Source: an uncultured Candidatus Melainabacteria bacterium
Lineage (GTDB): Bacteria; Cyanobacteriota; Vampirovibrionia; Gastranaerophilales; Gastranaerophilaceae
Reading direction: 5' to 3'
Assembly: GCA_934718085.1 (NCBI GenBank)
Contig: CAKUZL010000003.1
Coordinates: forward strand, 124,001 to 188,000
Length of the DNA stretch: 64,000 bases
In this document: positions 16,253 to 25,450 of the stretch, in pieces
Layout of the letters: every line of letters starts with the position of its first letter
How positions within the stretch are numbered: position 1 is the first letter of the stretch
Notes under the pieces: generated by a model
The model's database searches: none
The model's input: only the letters and a program-made list of their open reading frames with translations
What the model was told of the DNA's origin: nothing
Position numbers and translations under genes: made by a program

Positions 16253-16308
16253 CGTTATAAAACGTTACGTATTTGCAAAATTTAACCGGAGAAAATTATA
16301 ATAAAATA

Positions 16309-17388
16309 ATGAATAATTTTGATATCGGTCTGAGACCCGCGGCAATAGGAAGTATGCCGCACAAAAATCCCGAAGAAGCGTTTTTGATTACGGATAAGAT
16401 TTTTAAGGATATTCCGTTTTGGATGCAACTGCCGACAAAAAGCGCGACGGAATCAATGAGCATGCAGTTTTCCGACGGAATGCCCGGAGTGAAAATCGAA
16501 AATTCGAAAATCAAATTCAACCCGACTTCGGACGAATTTTTCGAAAAAACCGAGCGTCTGTATTCTGACTTTGAAGAAGTTTCGGCGGGAAACACGGAAA
16601 TACTTAAAAAATACGCAATTTCACCTGATTTTTCCTGCAGTTTCGATTTATTTCTAAAAAGAATAAAAGAACAAAAACCGAAATTCGCGAAAGGTCAAAT
16701 AACGGGAGCTTTTACTCTCGGAACAATGATTTGCGACGAATCGGGAAACGGAATTTTCGGAGACGACACTTATCGCGAAATTTTGACGAAATTTCTTTCA
16801 TTGAAAGCTTTATGGCAGATTTACGAAATTAAAAAGGCTTCAGACTCGACCGTTCCGATAATTTTTGAAGACGAACCCGCCGTATCGCAAGCGGGAAGCT
16901 CCGCTTACCTGTCCGTCGGCGAAGAAGACATTATTGCCGCAATAAAAGAAATTTCCGACGGCATTCGACAAAACGGCGGGCTGAGTGCTGTTCACTGCTG
17001 CGGAAAAGCAGACTGGTCAAAGATTTTAAAAACCGGCGCAAACATTATAAATTTTGATATTTATTCGTTTTCAAAACATTTCTTAACATACAAAAATGAA
17101 ATCACAATGTTTTTGAAAAACGGCGGGATTCTTGCCTGGGGCATCGTTCCGACAATGTCAACGGAAGTCGTCCGAGCGGAAAATTTCGAAAATTTATTCA
17201 AAATTTTGGACGAAAACTTTACGGAATTGTCAAAAACCGTTGATTTAAGGACGATTGTCCGACAATCGATAATTACGCCCTCTTGCGGAGCGGGCTCTCT
17301 TGACGTAAAATCAGCCGAGAAGGTTATGGCTTTAACGGGAGAAATTTCGGAAGCGATGAGACAAAAATACGGAGAATTACTGAAATGA
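16309..17388 (+). CDS. MetE/UROD-like methyltransferase-fold protein
   Basis: About 359 residues from the ATG of MNNFDIGLRPAAIGSMPHKN. It resembles the catalytic barrel shared by cobalamin-independent methionine synthase (MetE) and uroporphyrinogen decarboxylase-like methyltransferases. 'IIFEDEPAVSQAGSS' and 'LSAVHCCGKADWSKIL' look like the MetE zinc His-Cys site, with a further Cys in 'ITPSCGAGSLDVKSA'. It lacks the MetE N-terminal half, as in archaeal core MetE and corrinoid-protein methyltransferases, so it may move a methyl group between a corrinoid or folate and a thiol. It overlaps the next gene by 4 bases (ATGA). The GGAG is 17 bases from this ATG, so the exact start is uncertain. Confidence 0.72.
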   Translation: MNNFDIGLRPAAIGSMPHKNPEEAFLITDKIFKDIPFWMQLPTKSATESMSMQFSDGMPGVKIENSKIKFNPTSDEFFEKTERLYSDFEEVSAGNTEILKKYAISPDFSCSFDLFLKRIKEQKPKFAKGQITGAFTLGTMICDESGNGIFGDDTYREILTKFLSLKALWQIYEIKKASDSTVPIIFEDEPAVSQAGSSAYLSVGEEDIIAAIKEISDGIRQNGGLSAVHCCGKADWSKILKTGANIINFDIYSFSKHFLTYKNEITMFLKNGGILAWGIVPTMSTEVVRAENFENLFKILDENFTELSKTVDLRTIVRQSIITPSCGAGSLDVKSAEKVMALTGEISEAMRQKYGELLK

Positions 17389-18134
17389 CACTGACGATAG
17401 CGGTTATCGGAAAAGGCGGAAGCGGAAAAACAACCGTAACAAGGAATTTAACGAACGTTTTAAAACGGACATACCCCGATAAAACAATTTTGCTGTTCGA
17501 CAACGATTTGACGTGCGAACTCGGAAGAACATACGGAAAAGACGTCAGAAAGACGCTTTACGGTATCAGAAGCGGAAAACACGAGTACAAAACGGGAATT
17601 CCCGCGCACATGTCTAAACAGGAATTCGTGGAATGGGCGATAGAAGACATTATTGAGCCCGTTGACACTAACGTTGACCTTGTCGTTTCGTGGCTTTCGT
17701 CGTCGAAAGATTGCAGGTGTCCGATTACGAAACAAATGAACGACGCACTTGAAAAGTTGGTTTTACGATACGATATCGTAATTTTCGACTGCGAATTCGA
17801 TCTAAAATATTTGTATCAGTTGGTCGATGTCCCGATAAATTCGGCACTGATAGTGACTTTACCGACCGAAGAATCAGTCGAGCTTTCCGCAAGAATTGCG
17901 AAATACTCGGCAAAGTACGCCGCAGGAGAGCAAATGGGAGTTATTTTCAACCGAACCGGTTCGGAACAAACCGCAAAGGCGTACGAACTTGCGGAAAAAT
18001 TCGAGCTCGAAACTTTGGGTGTAATTCCCGAAGACAAAGCTCTTTCAAACGGTTCTTCAACAAAAATTTCGGAAGTCGTCGAAAAAGCGATCGAAGAATT
18101 CAAGTTTCACCTGAACATACCCCGAGGAGTCTGA
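17385..18134 (+). CDS. CooC/MinD-type deviant Walker ATPase
   Basis: A 249-residue SIMIBI-class ATPase with the deviant P loop 'GKGGSGKTTVTRNL' at residues 9-22. The 'DNDLTCELGRTYGKD' region and 'LRYDIVIFDCEFDLKYLYQL' (Walker B-like) are as in CooC. CooC proteins load nickel into CO dehydrogenase; relatives serve other metallo- and corrinoid enzymes. Cys pairs at 'SKDCRCPITKQ' could be a metal site. No CODH gene is in the window. The gene overlaps the MetE/UROD-like gene by 4 bases and is followed by folD after one base, so it probably serves that one-carbon module. Client unknown. Confidence 0.78.
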   Translation: MTLTIAVIGKGGSGKTTVTRNLTNVLKRTYPDKTILLFDNDLTCELGRTYGKDVRKTLYGIRSGKHEYKTGIPAHMSKQEFVEWAIEDIIEPVDTNVDLVVSWLSSSKDCRCPITKQMNDALEKLVLRYDIVIFDCEFDLKYLYQLVDVPINSALIVTLPTEESVELSARIAKYSAKYAAGEQMGVIFNRTGSEQTAKAYELAEKFELETLGVIPEDKALSNGSSTKISEVVEKAIEEFKFHLNIPRGV

Positions 18135-18135
18135 G

Positions 18136-18987
18136 ATGCCGATTATAGCGAACGGAAAAGAAATTGCGGAAAAAATTTATTCGGAAATAAAAGCGGAAAT
18201 AGTCAAAAACGGTTATAAACCGAGGCTTTCGATAATTTTGACCGACGACAACGAAAGCGGTAAGATTTACGTTCGCAACAAAATCAAAGCAGCGGAAAAA
18301 ACGGGAATACAAACAGATTTGACGATTTTTCCCGCAAATGTTTCGGAAACCGAACTTTTAAACAAAATACGGGAACTGAACAACGATGTTACGACAGACG
18401 CAATATTAGTGCAATTGCCGCTTCCGGCGCAAATCGACCCCGAAAAAATTTCCGATGCGATTTTGCCCGAAAAAGATGCGGACGGATTTCATTTTTCCAA
18501 CGCGGGAAAGCTTTTTGAAGGACGAAAACCGCTTGTTGCACCCTGCACGCCGTCAGGAATTTTGTACCTGCTTGACGAATATAAAATTGACTTGACCGGA
18601 GCAAACGCCGTGGTCGCAGGTCGATCAAACATTGTCGGAAAGCCCGTCGCACAAATGTTATTGCAACGAAACGCGACGGTGAGCATTCTTCACTCAAAAA
18701 CAAAAAATTTACAAATATTTACAAAAAATGCAGACCTCATTGTGTGCGCAACCGGGCATGCCGGACTTTTAACCGGAAATGACGTAAAAGAAGGCGTTGT
18801 AATCATTGACGTCGGCATAAGCAGGGTTGACGGCAAATTGAAAGGTGACGTCGATTTTGATTCTGTTTATCCGAAAGCAAAGTTGATAACACCCGTCCCC
18901 GGTGGCGTTGGACCTTTGACGATAGCAATGCTCGCAAAAAACACGCTTGAACTTCACAAAAACAAATTACGCAACGTCAAACAGTGA
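18136..18987 (+). CDS. folD: Methylene-THF dehydrogenase/methenyl-THF cyclohydrolase FolD
   Basis: A 283-residue bifunctional enzyme interconverting 5,10-methylene-THF, methenyl-THF and 10-formyl-THF. The catalytic YxxxK is Y45-K49 ('YVRNK'). 'LVQLPLPAQIDPEKI', 'DADGFHFSNAGKL', 'PCTPSGILYLLDEY', 'VVAGRSNIVGKPVAQMLL' (dinucleotide binding) and 'LITPVPGGVGPLTIAMLAKNT' are family blocks. It is coupled to the upstream ATPase gene by a one-base gap. Its 10-formyl-THF product is the Fmt substrate. Its 3' end overlaps the convergent TPR gene by 21 bases. Confidence 0.97.
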   Translation: MPIIANGKEIAEKIYSEIKAEIVKNGYKPRLSIILTDDNESGKIYVRNKIKAAEKTGIQTDLTIFPANVSETELLNKIRELNNDVTTDAILVQLPLPAQIDPEKISDAILPEKDADGFHFSNAGKLFEGRKPLVAPCTPSGILYLLDEYKIDLTGANAVVAGRSNIVGKPVAQMLLQRNATVSILHSKTKNLQIFTKNADLIVCATGHAGLLTGNDVKEGVVIIDVGISRVDGKLKGDVDFDSVYPKAKLITPVPGGVGPLTIAMLAKNTLELHKNKLRNVKQ

Positions 18988-20598
18988 TTTTAATTCATTT
19001 TTGATGATTTCTTCGTCAAGTTCACCGGTAAATTTATTTAACTTTAACGCTCTGTTATAGAGTTTTGCGGCTTTTACGTCCATATTGAGCTGCGCGTATG
19101 CGCGAGCGGCACTGTAGCAAGGCAAAGCCGAAAGCAGATTGTCTTTTGTAGCGAGTTCAAAGTATTTCACGGCTTTTTCGGGATCATTTTTGTCTTCGAG
19201 ATAAATAATACCGAGGTTGTTGTACAAAATATTCGAAATATCGCCGGGGGATTTTATCGCTTTTTCGTAAACGGTTACAGCTTCGTCGATGTTACCCGTT
19301 AAGCGGAGCGAAGCCGCGTATTTATTGAAGAACCCCGCACCTCGCATTCCGAACGTAAAAGCAGCTTTGTAACAGCGCGAAGCACGGTCGAAATCTGATA
19401 TTGCAACAAAAAGGTCTCCTAAATCTTCGTAAATTGTTACATCCGTCGGGACAAAAACCAAAGCTTTTTCGAACATAGTTCTTGCTTTTTTTAAATCACC
19501 TTTAACGTCTTTATAAAGAACACCGAGAGCCTTGTAAATATTGGCGGACAGAGAATCGTCGTTACATAAAGTCAAAGCAAAAAGGTATTGTTCTTCGGCA
19601 TCGTCGACCTGACCGCAGGCAAAGAGGGCAAAAGCCGCGGCGTTTCTGAAACAGGGATTTACGGGGTCTTTGTCGCATGCAAGCTTGAACGCGTTTGCGG
19701 CATTAACATAATCACTTTTTTTGACGTATAAATCGCCGATTTCGTAGTAAACGGGGGCATTGTCGCCGTCGGTGGATAAAACTCGGGTGTAAACGTCGAT
19801 TGTTTCGTCGATTTTTTCGGGGAAAAACGCCTGCAGGACGGAAGCCGTTTTTAAAAGCAAATCTCGAGATTCCGGAGATTTTTTAAGCGCAGAATTGTAA
19901 GCCGCCAAAGCTTTTCGAGGATTTTTTTGTTTAATTTCGAAATCACCCGCTTTCTCCAGAAACTCCGATTTTTCGGAAGTCAGCGAAGCCGCCTTTAAAA
20001 GCAGGTATTTTGTAGTTTTTCGGCTGTTCAAAGTGTTTGAAACCGATGCGCAAAAATTCAGGAAAAACGCACCCGCATTGTCCGAAACATACGTTTTTAT
20101 CAGTAAATAAAGATTTTTGTCGAACAGACCGCAAATCAGTCCGGAAAGAAAATAATATCCGGATTGAAACAATTTCGGCAATTTGTTTTCCGTAAACGCG
20201 CGCTCGAAAGTCAAAAGAGCCATGTTTGCGCGCAATCGCGGCGACAAAAAATGTGATTTCAAGGCTGTTTTAAGAATATTTTCGGCTTCCTCGGATTTAT
20301 TTGCCAAATACAGGAAATAAGCCGAATACATTCCCGCATTAAGGGTTCCCGGGGAATTTTCGAAAGCGGAAACACACCGCCTCAAAGCGAATTCGAGACT
20401 CATTTTACCCGCCTCGTACAGAAGCATGGTCATTTTGCAGTAAGAATCGTAATCGTCGGGATTTTCGCAAGTCGCTTCGGAATACAAATTCAAGGCTCTG
20501 TCGAGAGCCGTTTTGTCCGAATATTTCAGCCATTTTTCGTGGTAATAGCGCGCTTGTTCGGTTTTCGACATATTTTTTTCTTTTTGGCAAAAATTCAT
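18967..20598 (-). CDS. TPR-repeat protein
   Basis: A 543-residue soluble protein made almost entirely of tetratricopeptide repeats from about residue 10 to the end, e.g. 'APVYYEIGDLYVKKSDYVNAANAF', 'IYKALGVLYKDVKGDLKKARTMFEKAL' and 'ILYNNLGIIYLEDKNDPEKAVKYFELA'. No signal peptide, membrane span or enzymatic domain is seen, so it is probably a cytoplasmic protein-binding scaffold. An AAAAAGG site lies just before the first ATG; a second ATG nine codons later is possible. It converges on folD with a 21-base overlap and seems monocistronic. Confidence 0.88.
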   Translation of the reverse strand: MNFCQKEKNMSKTEQARYYHEKWLKYSDKTALDRALNLYSEATCENPDDYDSYCKMTMLLYEAGKMSLEFALRRCVSAFENSPGTLNAGMYSAYFLYLANKSEEAENILKTALKSHFLSPRLRANMALLTFERAFTENKLPKLFQSGYYFLSGLICGLFDKNLYLLIKTYVSDNAGAFFLNFCASVSNTLNSRKTTKYLLLKAASLTSEKSEFLEKAGDFEIKQKNPRKALAAYNSALKKSPESRDLLLKTASVLQAFFPEKIDETIDVYTRVLSTDGDNAPVYYEIGDLYVKKSDYVNAANAFKLACDKDPVNPCFRNAAAFALFACGQVDDAEEQYLFALTLCNDDSLSANIYKALGVLYKDVKGDLKKARTMFEKALVFVPTDVTIYEDLGDLFVAISDFDRASRCYKAAFTFGMRGAGFFNKYAASLRLTGNIDEAVTVYEKAIKSPGDISNILYNNLGIIYLEDKNDPEKAVKYFELATKDNLLSALPCYSAARAYAQLNMDVKAAKLYNRALKLNKFTGELDEEIIKNELKSLFDVA

Positions 20599-20775
20599 AA
20601 CTGACCTTTTTTAATCTTCATGATAATTTTATATTTTTCGAGAAATAAAAAAACGGTTATTTAAACGAATTGCAAGAGTAATTTACGAAAGTATGTGAAA
20701 TTTTGTAACAATATTGAGAAAATCGAACAATTTTTCGGGACGAAATGTTTTAATAGTAACGAAAAAGGAGGAAGC

Positions 20776-21093
20776 ATGTCGTATCCGTACAGTCCTTATA
20801 TAAATCACAGTGTGTATTACGCGCCCGGGGATTACGAAAGCATAAATTTCGCCAAGAACATGGTAAGTTCGACGGTCGGCGATCTCAGCGTTCCTCTTGA
20901 CGTAGCGGCAAAACAGATGACGTCATATTCGCCGAAAATAAACTCGGGATCCCCGAAAAACGATGAATTCGGACTTCCGAAAGAAGAACCGTTCAAAACG
21001 GAAAACTATAACGACGAGTTCAAAAAATCAATTGCTCCGCAAACCCCGAAAGGTCTGTTTTCAAAAATAAAAGGGCTTTTTACGGGAAAATAA
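20776..21093 (+). CDS. Small hypothetical protein
   Basis: A 105-residue protein starting MSYPYSPYINHSVYY behind a perfect AAGGAGG site. It is polar, rich in Tyr, Ser, Pro and Lys, with no signal peptide or membrane span, and ends in a basic tail 'PKGLFSKIKGLFTGK' that could form an amphipathic helix touching a membrane. I know no family for it. It precedes the nuclease pair by 66 bases in the same direction and may share its transcript. Confidence 0.65.
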   Translation: MSYPYSPYINHSVYYAPGDYESINFAKNMVSSTVGDLSVPLDVAAKQMTSYSPKINSGSPKNDEFGLPKEEPFKTENYNDEFKKSIAPQTPKGLFSKIKGLFTGK

Positions 21094-21159
21094 ACAATTG
21101 TTTACATATTTGACAGTACCGTTTTTTGAAAAATATAATATTCATAAAGGGGAATTGTC

Positions 21160-22365
21160 TTGGAATTTTCGTTTATACATACCGCCGACATCCATCTCGG
21201 AAGAGTTTTTTCGGGAGTGAAAGGATTTTCGAATGACACGTCGGGAATTTGCGAGAAAGCGTTTTTTAAAATTGTCGATACCGCAATCGAAAGAAACGTT
21301 GATTTCGTGCTGATTGCGGGTGACTCGTTCGACGACGTGCACGACATTTATTCAAAATCGGTATTTTACGACGGATTGAAACGATTGAAGGACAACAATA
21401 TAAAGGTTTTTGCCGTTTGCGGAAACCATGACCCCGCGCCGGTTTACACGGATATTTTTATCGAAGAAGACGATTTTATAAAGATTGTCGGCGTTAATAC
21501 CGAGCAAAAAACCTTCGACGTATATAAAAATCACGAGTTGAACTGCGTCATTCACGCATTTTCGTTTTCGTCGGGATGCGAAAAAAATCCGTTGCCGGCG
21601 ATGAGCGAAAAAGTGACCGGCGTATTCAACATCGGACTGTTGCACTGTGATCCCGACGGTTCGCCGTCAAGCCCGTACGCACCGTGCCCGATGACCGAAT
21701 TAAGAGAGCTCGGATACGACTATTATGCGCTCGGACATGTCCATAAAAGATTTGAAAACGAAAACATCGTCATGCCGGGAACACCTCAAGGGTGCGATTT
21801 CGGCGAACCCGGCACTCACGGATGTATGTACGTAAAAGTTTCGAACGGAGAATGCACAAAAGAATTTATTCCGACCGATTTTGCCGAGTATAACACAGAA
21901 TCCTTTGATATAACGGGAGTTTCGGACATCAATGCCGTAAACGAAATATCAAACGACTTTGCAAAATATAATGACGGAAAAATAAGGATTTTAACCCTTG
22001 TTTTGCGGGGAAAAACGGGGTACAAGCGAAATCTTTCGGACAAAATCGACGAACTGAAAAAAGCAATAAACGCAAAACTTCCGGAGAATGTTTTTATTGC
22101 CTCGATTTTCGACGAAACTGCTCCCGAAATCGACAAAAACGTTTTAAATACGACGTCGTCGGGCTTGCCGAAAATTTTGTACGAACTTGCGGAAGACGAA
22201 GATTTAAAAACCGAAATTATCGGAGAGTCCGAAAAAATGCTCGAACGTGTTTTTTTACAGGGGCAAACGCTTTCGGAAGAAGCAAAAACACGAATTTCCC
22301 AAAAAATCTCCTCAACGGGACTGCGACTTTGCGAAAAAATATACTGCGAGGAAAACAATGAATAA
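21160..22365 (+). CDS. YhaO/SbcD-type metallophosphoesterase
   Basis: A 401-residue protein related to SbcD/Mre11 and B. subtilis YhaO. The metal-binding motifs are intact: 'HTADIHLG' (D10, H12), 'IAGDSFDD', 'CGNHDPAP' and 'LGHVHKRF'. Such enzymes cut double-stranded DNA ends and hairpins together with an ATPase partner. The start is a TTG: AAAGGGG lies 7 bases upstream, and the peptide begins right at the beta strand leading into the first motif, leaving no room for a later start. It overlaps the partner ATPase gene by 8 bases. Confidence 0.88.
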   Translation: MEFSFIHTADIHLGRVFSGVKGFSNDTSGICEKAFFKIVDTAIERNVDFVLIAGDSFDDVHDIYSKSVFYDGLKRLKDNNIKVFAVCGNHDPAPVYTDIFIEEDDFIKIVGVNTEQKTFDVYKNHELNCVIHAFSFSSGCEKNPLPAMSEKVTGVFNIGLLHCDPDGSPSSPYAPCPMTELRELGYDYYALGHVHKRFENENIVMPGTPQGCDFGEPGTHGCMYVKVSNGECTKEFIPTDFAEYNTESFDITGVSDINAVNEISNDFAKYNDGKIRILTLVLRGKTGYKRNLSDKIDELKKAINAKLPENVFIASIFDETAPEIDKNVLNTTSSGLPKILYELAEDEDLKTEIIGESEKMLERVFLQGQTLSEEAKTRISQKISSTGLRLCEKIYCEENNE

Positions 22366-24298
22366 AATAACGTTCGAAAACGCCGATATAGAAACCAACG
22401 ACGTAAATCTTCACGTCAAATTTTCCGAAGGCTTAAACATCGTCTGCGGAAAAAACGAGGCAGGGAAATCCACTCTTTACACGTTCTTGACGAATACGTT
22501 CTCGCAAAACGGCAACCAAAAAGGAAAAGCTCAAATTACTTTTGCCGCGGGAAACGAAAAATATGAAGTAAAATTCGACAAAACGACAAAAAAGCCCGAA
22601 ACCGACGAGAAAACGGCAAATTTCATAAACTCCGAAATAGATAAGTTCTATTTTCGGGAAGCCTTCGGAATAACAGCGGACGAATTGATGTTCGCAAGCA
22701 AGGAAAATGACGTGAAGAAATCAGCGTTCTTCAAAGCAGTACGCGATTTATCGGGCGAAACTCTTACGCGCGAAGAACAAATCATCACAAAAGAATTTGA
22801 AACGATGATTACCGCAAACACCAACAGAATCAAGAAAAATTCGATTCTTGACGTTCTCGGAAAGCAAATCAAAGAAAAAGAAGAAAAAATCCCCGAATTA
22901 TACGAAAAACAAAAAGATTTGGCGATCTGCAAAAAAAATCTCGAAGATATCGAAGAAAAAATCAAAAATTTAAAAACGGAAGAAGCGGAACTTTCAAAAG
23001 CCTTAAAAAAAGCCGAAACGTACGAAAAATTTTGCAACTTGAAAGAAAAAGCTCAATCCGTTAAAAATTCTCTGAACGAAAAACTTTTGAACGTAACCCC
23101 TGACAAATACAAGGAATTGTCGGAAAAATTCATCGTCAACGAAGCACAGATAAAATCGGCGGAAGAAGCTTTGTCCGAATGCGAAATTCCCGAAAAACCC
23201 GCGGACGAACCTCCGAAAAGCGACGTAAAAATCGCCGCCTGCCTGTTGGTTGCTGCAGTTGTTTCAACGGTTATCGGAATTTTTACGAACCCCGTTTTCG
23301 GAACGGCAATAACGTTCTTTCTCTTCGCGGCGGCACTTTGCGTTTATTTGATTTATCGAAACAACTTAAATCGCTATACGGCACTGCATGAAAATTTCAA
23401 ATCGAAAAAAAATGAAGTCGAACAAAAAATCGCATCTTTGAAAGCAAAAATTGACAAACTTCAAAACGAAAACGACGAAATTACCCGCGAATTTTTAAAT
23501 TTCGAAAATGAAACCGAAATAAAATTCGAAAAAAATTCCGTCGGGGAGAAATTCGCGCAAATATGCACAATATGCTCGGAACAAAAGTTTTTACGACAAA
23601 ATTTCGAAGAAATCGAAAACGAGTTAAAATCCTTCGATTTTGACGAAACGGAAGAAAAACCCGATAAAACCGTTATTTCTGACAAACTTGCCTGCTTAAA
23701 GGACTCTCTTGACGAGGCTTTGAAGAAAAAAGGCGAAATGAAAGCCCGTATTGCGGGATTGACAAATTGTTCGAGCCTTACTGAGTTAAAGTCCGAAATA
23801 AAAAATTTGAAAGACGAATACCTTAATATGACCGAACACGCGGTGTATCTGGCATCAATGCTGAAACTTTTACAAAAAGCAAAAGAAAAATTCAACGAAG
23901 AACAAATAAACGTGCGGGAAGCGGAAAAGTTTTTGAAAGAGCTTACTTGCGGCAAATACGACAAAGCTGATGCCGAAAAGATTGAAATAACCGACGAAAA
24001 CGGATTTTCGAAAAAATACGACAAACTCAGCCGGGGAACGGCGGAACAGTTTTATTTGTCGTTAAGACTCGGATACGCTTCAAATTACGAAAAGAACACA
24101 AAAGGTAAAATGCCTCCTCCGTTGCTGGTCGACGACGCATTCGTAAATTTCGATAAAGAACGCACCGAACGCGCAATCGGTTGTCTTTACGATTTTTCAA
24201 AGACAAATCAGGTTATATATTTCACCTGCAGGGGCGAGGAAGTTTGCGAAGTTCTTGACAAAGCCGGCATGCCCGACGTAACAAAAATTTACATTTAA
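22358..24298 (+). CDS. YhaN/SbcC-like coiled-coil ATPase with internal membrane segments
   Basis: A 646-residue ABC/SMC-like ATPase. Walker A 'GKNEAGKST' is at residues 31-39, the signature-like 'KLSRGTAEQFYLSLRLGYA' near 560 and Walker B 'PPLLVDDAFVNFDKE' near 590. Two long coiled coils flank a pair of hydrophobic segments around residues 288-335 (IAACLLVAAVVSTVIGIF and AITFFLFAAALCVYLIY). This resembles B. subtilis YhaN rather than SbcC, whose coiled-coil tip carries a CxxC zinc hook; none is seen here. The enzyme is probably membrane-tethered and works with the nuclease encoded just upstream (8-base overlap). Confidence 0.85.
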   Translation: MNKITFENADIETNDVNLHVKFSEGLNIVCGKNEAGKSTLYTFLTNTFSQNGNQKGKAQITFAAGNEKYEVKFDKTTKKPETDEKTANFINSEIDKFYFREAFGITADELMFASKENDVKKSAFFKAVRDLSGETLTREEQIITKEFETMITANTNRIKKNSILDVLGKQIKEKEEKIPELYEKQKDLAICKKNLEDIEEKIKNLKTEEAELSKALKKAETYEKFCNLKEKAQSVKNSLNEKLLNVTPDKYKELSEKFIVNEAQIKSAEEALSECEIPEKPADEPPKSDVKIAACLLVAAVVSTVIGIFTNPVFGTAITFFLFAAALCVYLIYRNNLNRYTALHENFKSKKNEVEQKIASLKAKIDKLQNENDEITREFLNFENETEIKFEKNSVGEKFAQICTICSEQKFLRQNFEEIENELKSFDFDETEEKPDKTVISDKLACLKDSLDEALKKKGEMKARIAGLTNCSSLTELKSEIKNLKDEYLNMTEHAVYLASMLKLLQKAKEKFNEEQINVREAEKFLKELTCGKYDKADAEKIEITDENGFSKKYDKLSRGTAEQFYLSLRLGYASNYEKNTKGKMPPPLLVDDAFVNFDKERTERAIGCLYDFSKTNQVIYFTCRGEEVCEVLDKAGMPDVTKIYI

Positions 24299-24311
24299 CG
24301 AAAGGAAACGA

Positions 24312-24653
24312 ATGGTTCATCAAATTTTACCGATAACAATGCTGATGATTTCGAACGTATTTATGACATTTGCGTGGTACGGGCATTTGAAGTTTACGAA
24401 GTCTCCGTTGTGGGCAGTTATAATCATAAGTTGGCTGATAGCATTTGTGGAATACTGTTTTCAGGTTCCGGCAAACAGACTCGGATACGAATATTTTAAT
24501 GCGGCACAACTTAAAACAATCCAGGAAATCATTACGTTGAGCGTTTTTTGCGTATTTTCGGTTTTCTATTTAAAAGAAGGAATAAAATGGAATTACCTTG
24601 TCGGCTTTGCGTTTATAATACTTGCGGCGTTTTTTATATTTAAGAAATTTTAA
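24312..24653 (+). CDS. DMT-family DUF486 membrane protein
   Basis: A 113-residue protein with four hydrophobic helices, matching the DUF486 family: 'ITMLMISNVFMTFAWYGHLK', 'WAVIIISWLIAFVEYCFQVPANRLGY', 'FNAAQLKTIQEIITLSVFCVFSVFYL' and a last helix 'LVGFAFIILAAFFIF'. DUF486 belongs to the small drug/metabolite transporter superfamily; its substrate is not known. It lies 14 bases after the YhaN-like gene and 18 before a glycosyltransferase, so it may be co-transcribed with both. Confidence 0.88.
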   Translation: MVHQILPITMLMISNVFMTFAWYGHLKFTKSPLWAVIIISWLIAFVEYCFQVPANRLGYEYFNAAQLKTIQEIITLSVFCVFSVFYLKEGIKWNYLVGFAFIILAAFFIFKKF

Positions 24654-24670
24654 ACTTTTGAGGCGAAGAA

Positions 24671-25450
24671 ATGAAAATAACGGTAGTGACGGTTTGCAGA
24701 AATTGTGAAAATTCGATAGCGGAAAACTTGAAAAGTGTTGCGGCACAGACTTTTGACGACTACGAACACCTGATTGTCGACGGAGCTTCGACGGATGCTA
24801 CGATAAAAATCGTCAAAGAATTCGAGAACCCGAAAATCAGACTGATTTCGGAACCCGACAACGGCATTTACGATGCCATGAACAAAGGAGTGAAGAACGC
24901 AAAGGGCGAATATATAATATTTTTAAACGCCGACGACAAATTTGCGGACGAAAACGTCCTGAAACGGGCGGCAGAGAAAATGAATACGAAAAAAGACCTT
25001 TATTACGGAGATTTAACGTTTTTTGACGTCGAAAAAAATACGTATAACACTCGAAAACAGGATAACGTAAATTTTGTTTATATTTGCGGGGGAATGCTGT
25101 TTCATCCGACGATTTTCGCGGCAAAAAAGCTTTTCGAACGCGCGGGACTTTTTGATACGAGCTATAGGATAGTAGCCGATTACGAATGGATTTTGCGCGT
25201 TTTGACGAAATTCGGAGCAACACTCGAATATCTCGGTTTCACGACTACGATTTTTACCCAGGGAACAGGCGCCTCGACGACTCCCGAAAATAAGGAAAAA
25301 CACAAAGCCGAACGCAAAAAAGTTCAGACGTTGTATTTTTCAAAAATTCAGTCGACGATTTGCAATTTTTGGTACAAATCGATGCGAAGCACTCTGAAAA
25401 TTGCGCCTGTTAAGTATTTGCTTCAAAAATCGTTTTTTAAAAACCGTTAA
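24671..25450 (+). CDS. Glycosyltransferase family 2
   Basis: A 259-residue GT-A fold enzyme: 'MKITVVTVCRNCENSIAENL', 'HLIVDGASTDATIKIVKEF', 'GIYDAMNKGVKNAKGEYIIFLNADD' (DxD-like metal motif), and 'FHPTIFAAKKLFERAGLFD..Y' with an acceptor-site 'ADYEWILRVL'. It is closest in pattern to WcaA/WcaE-type transferases of capsule or O-antigen clusters. It converges on the GT10 gene with a 4-base overlap, so both probably build the same surface glycan. Donor and acceptor are unknown. Confidence 0.9.
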   Translation: MKITVVTVCRNCENSIAENLKSVAAQTFDDYEHLIVDGASTDATIKIVKEFENPKIRLISEPDNGIYDAMNKGVKNAKGEYIIFLNADDKFADENVLKRAAEKMNTKKDLYYGDLTFFDVEKNTYNTRKQDNVNFVYICGGMLFHPTIFAAKKLFERAGLFDTSYRIVADYEWILRVLTKFGATLEYLGFTTTIFTQGTGASTTPENKEKHKAERKKVQTLYFSKIQSTICNFWYKSMRSTLKIAPVKYLLQKSFFKNR

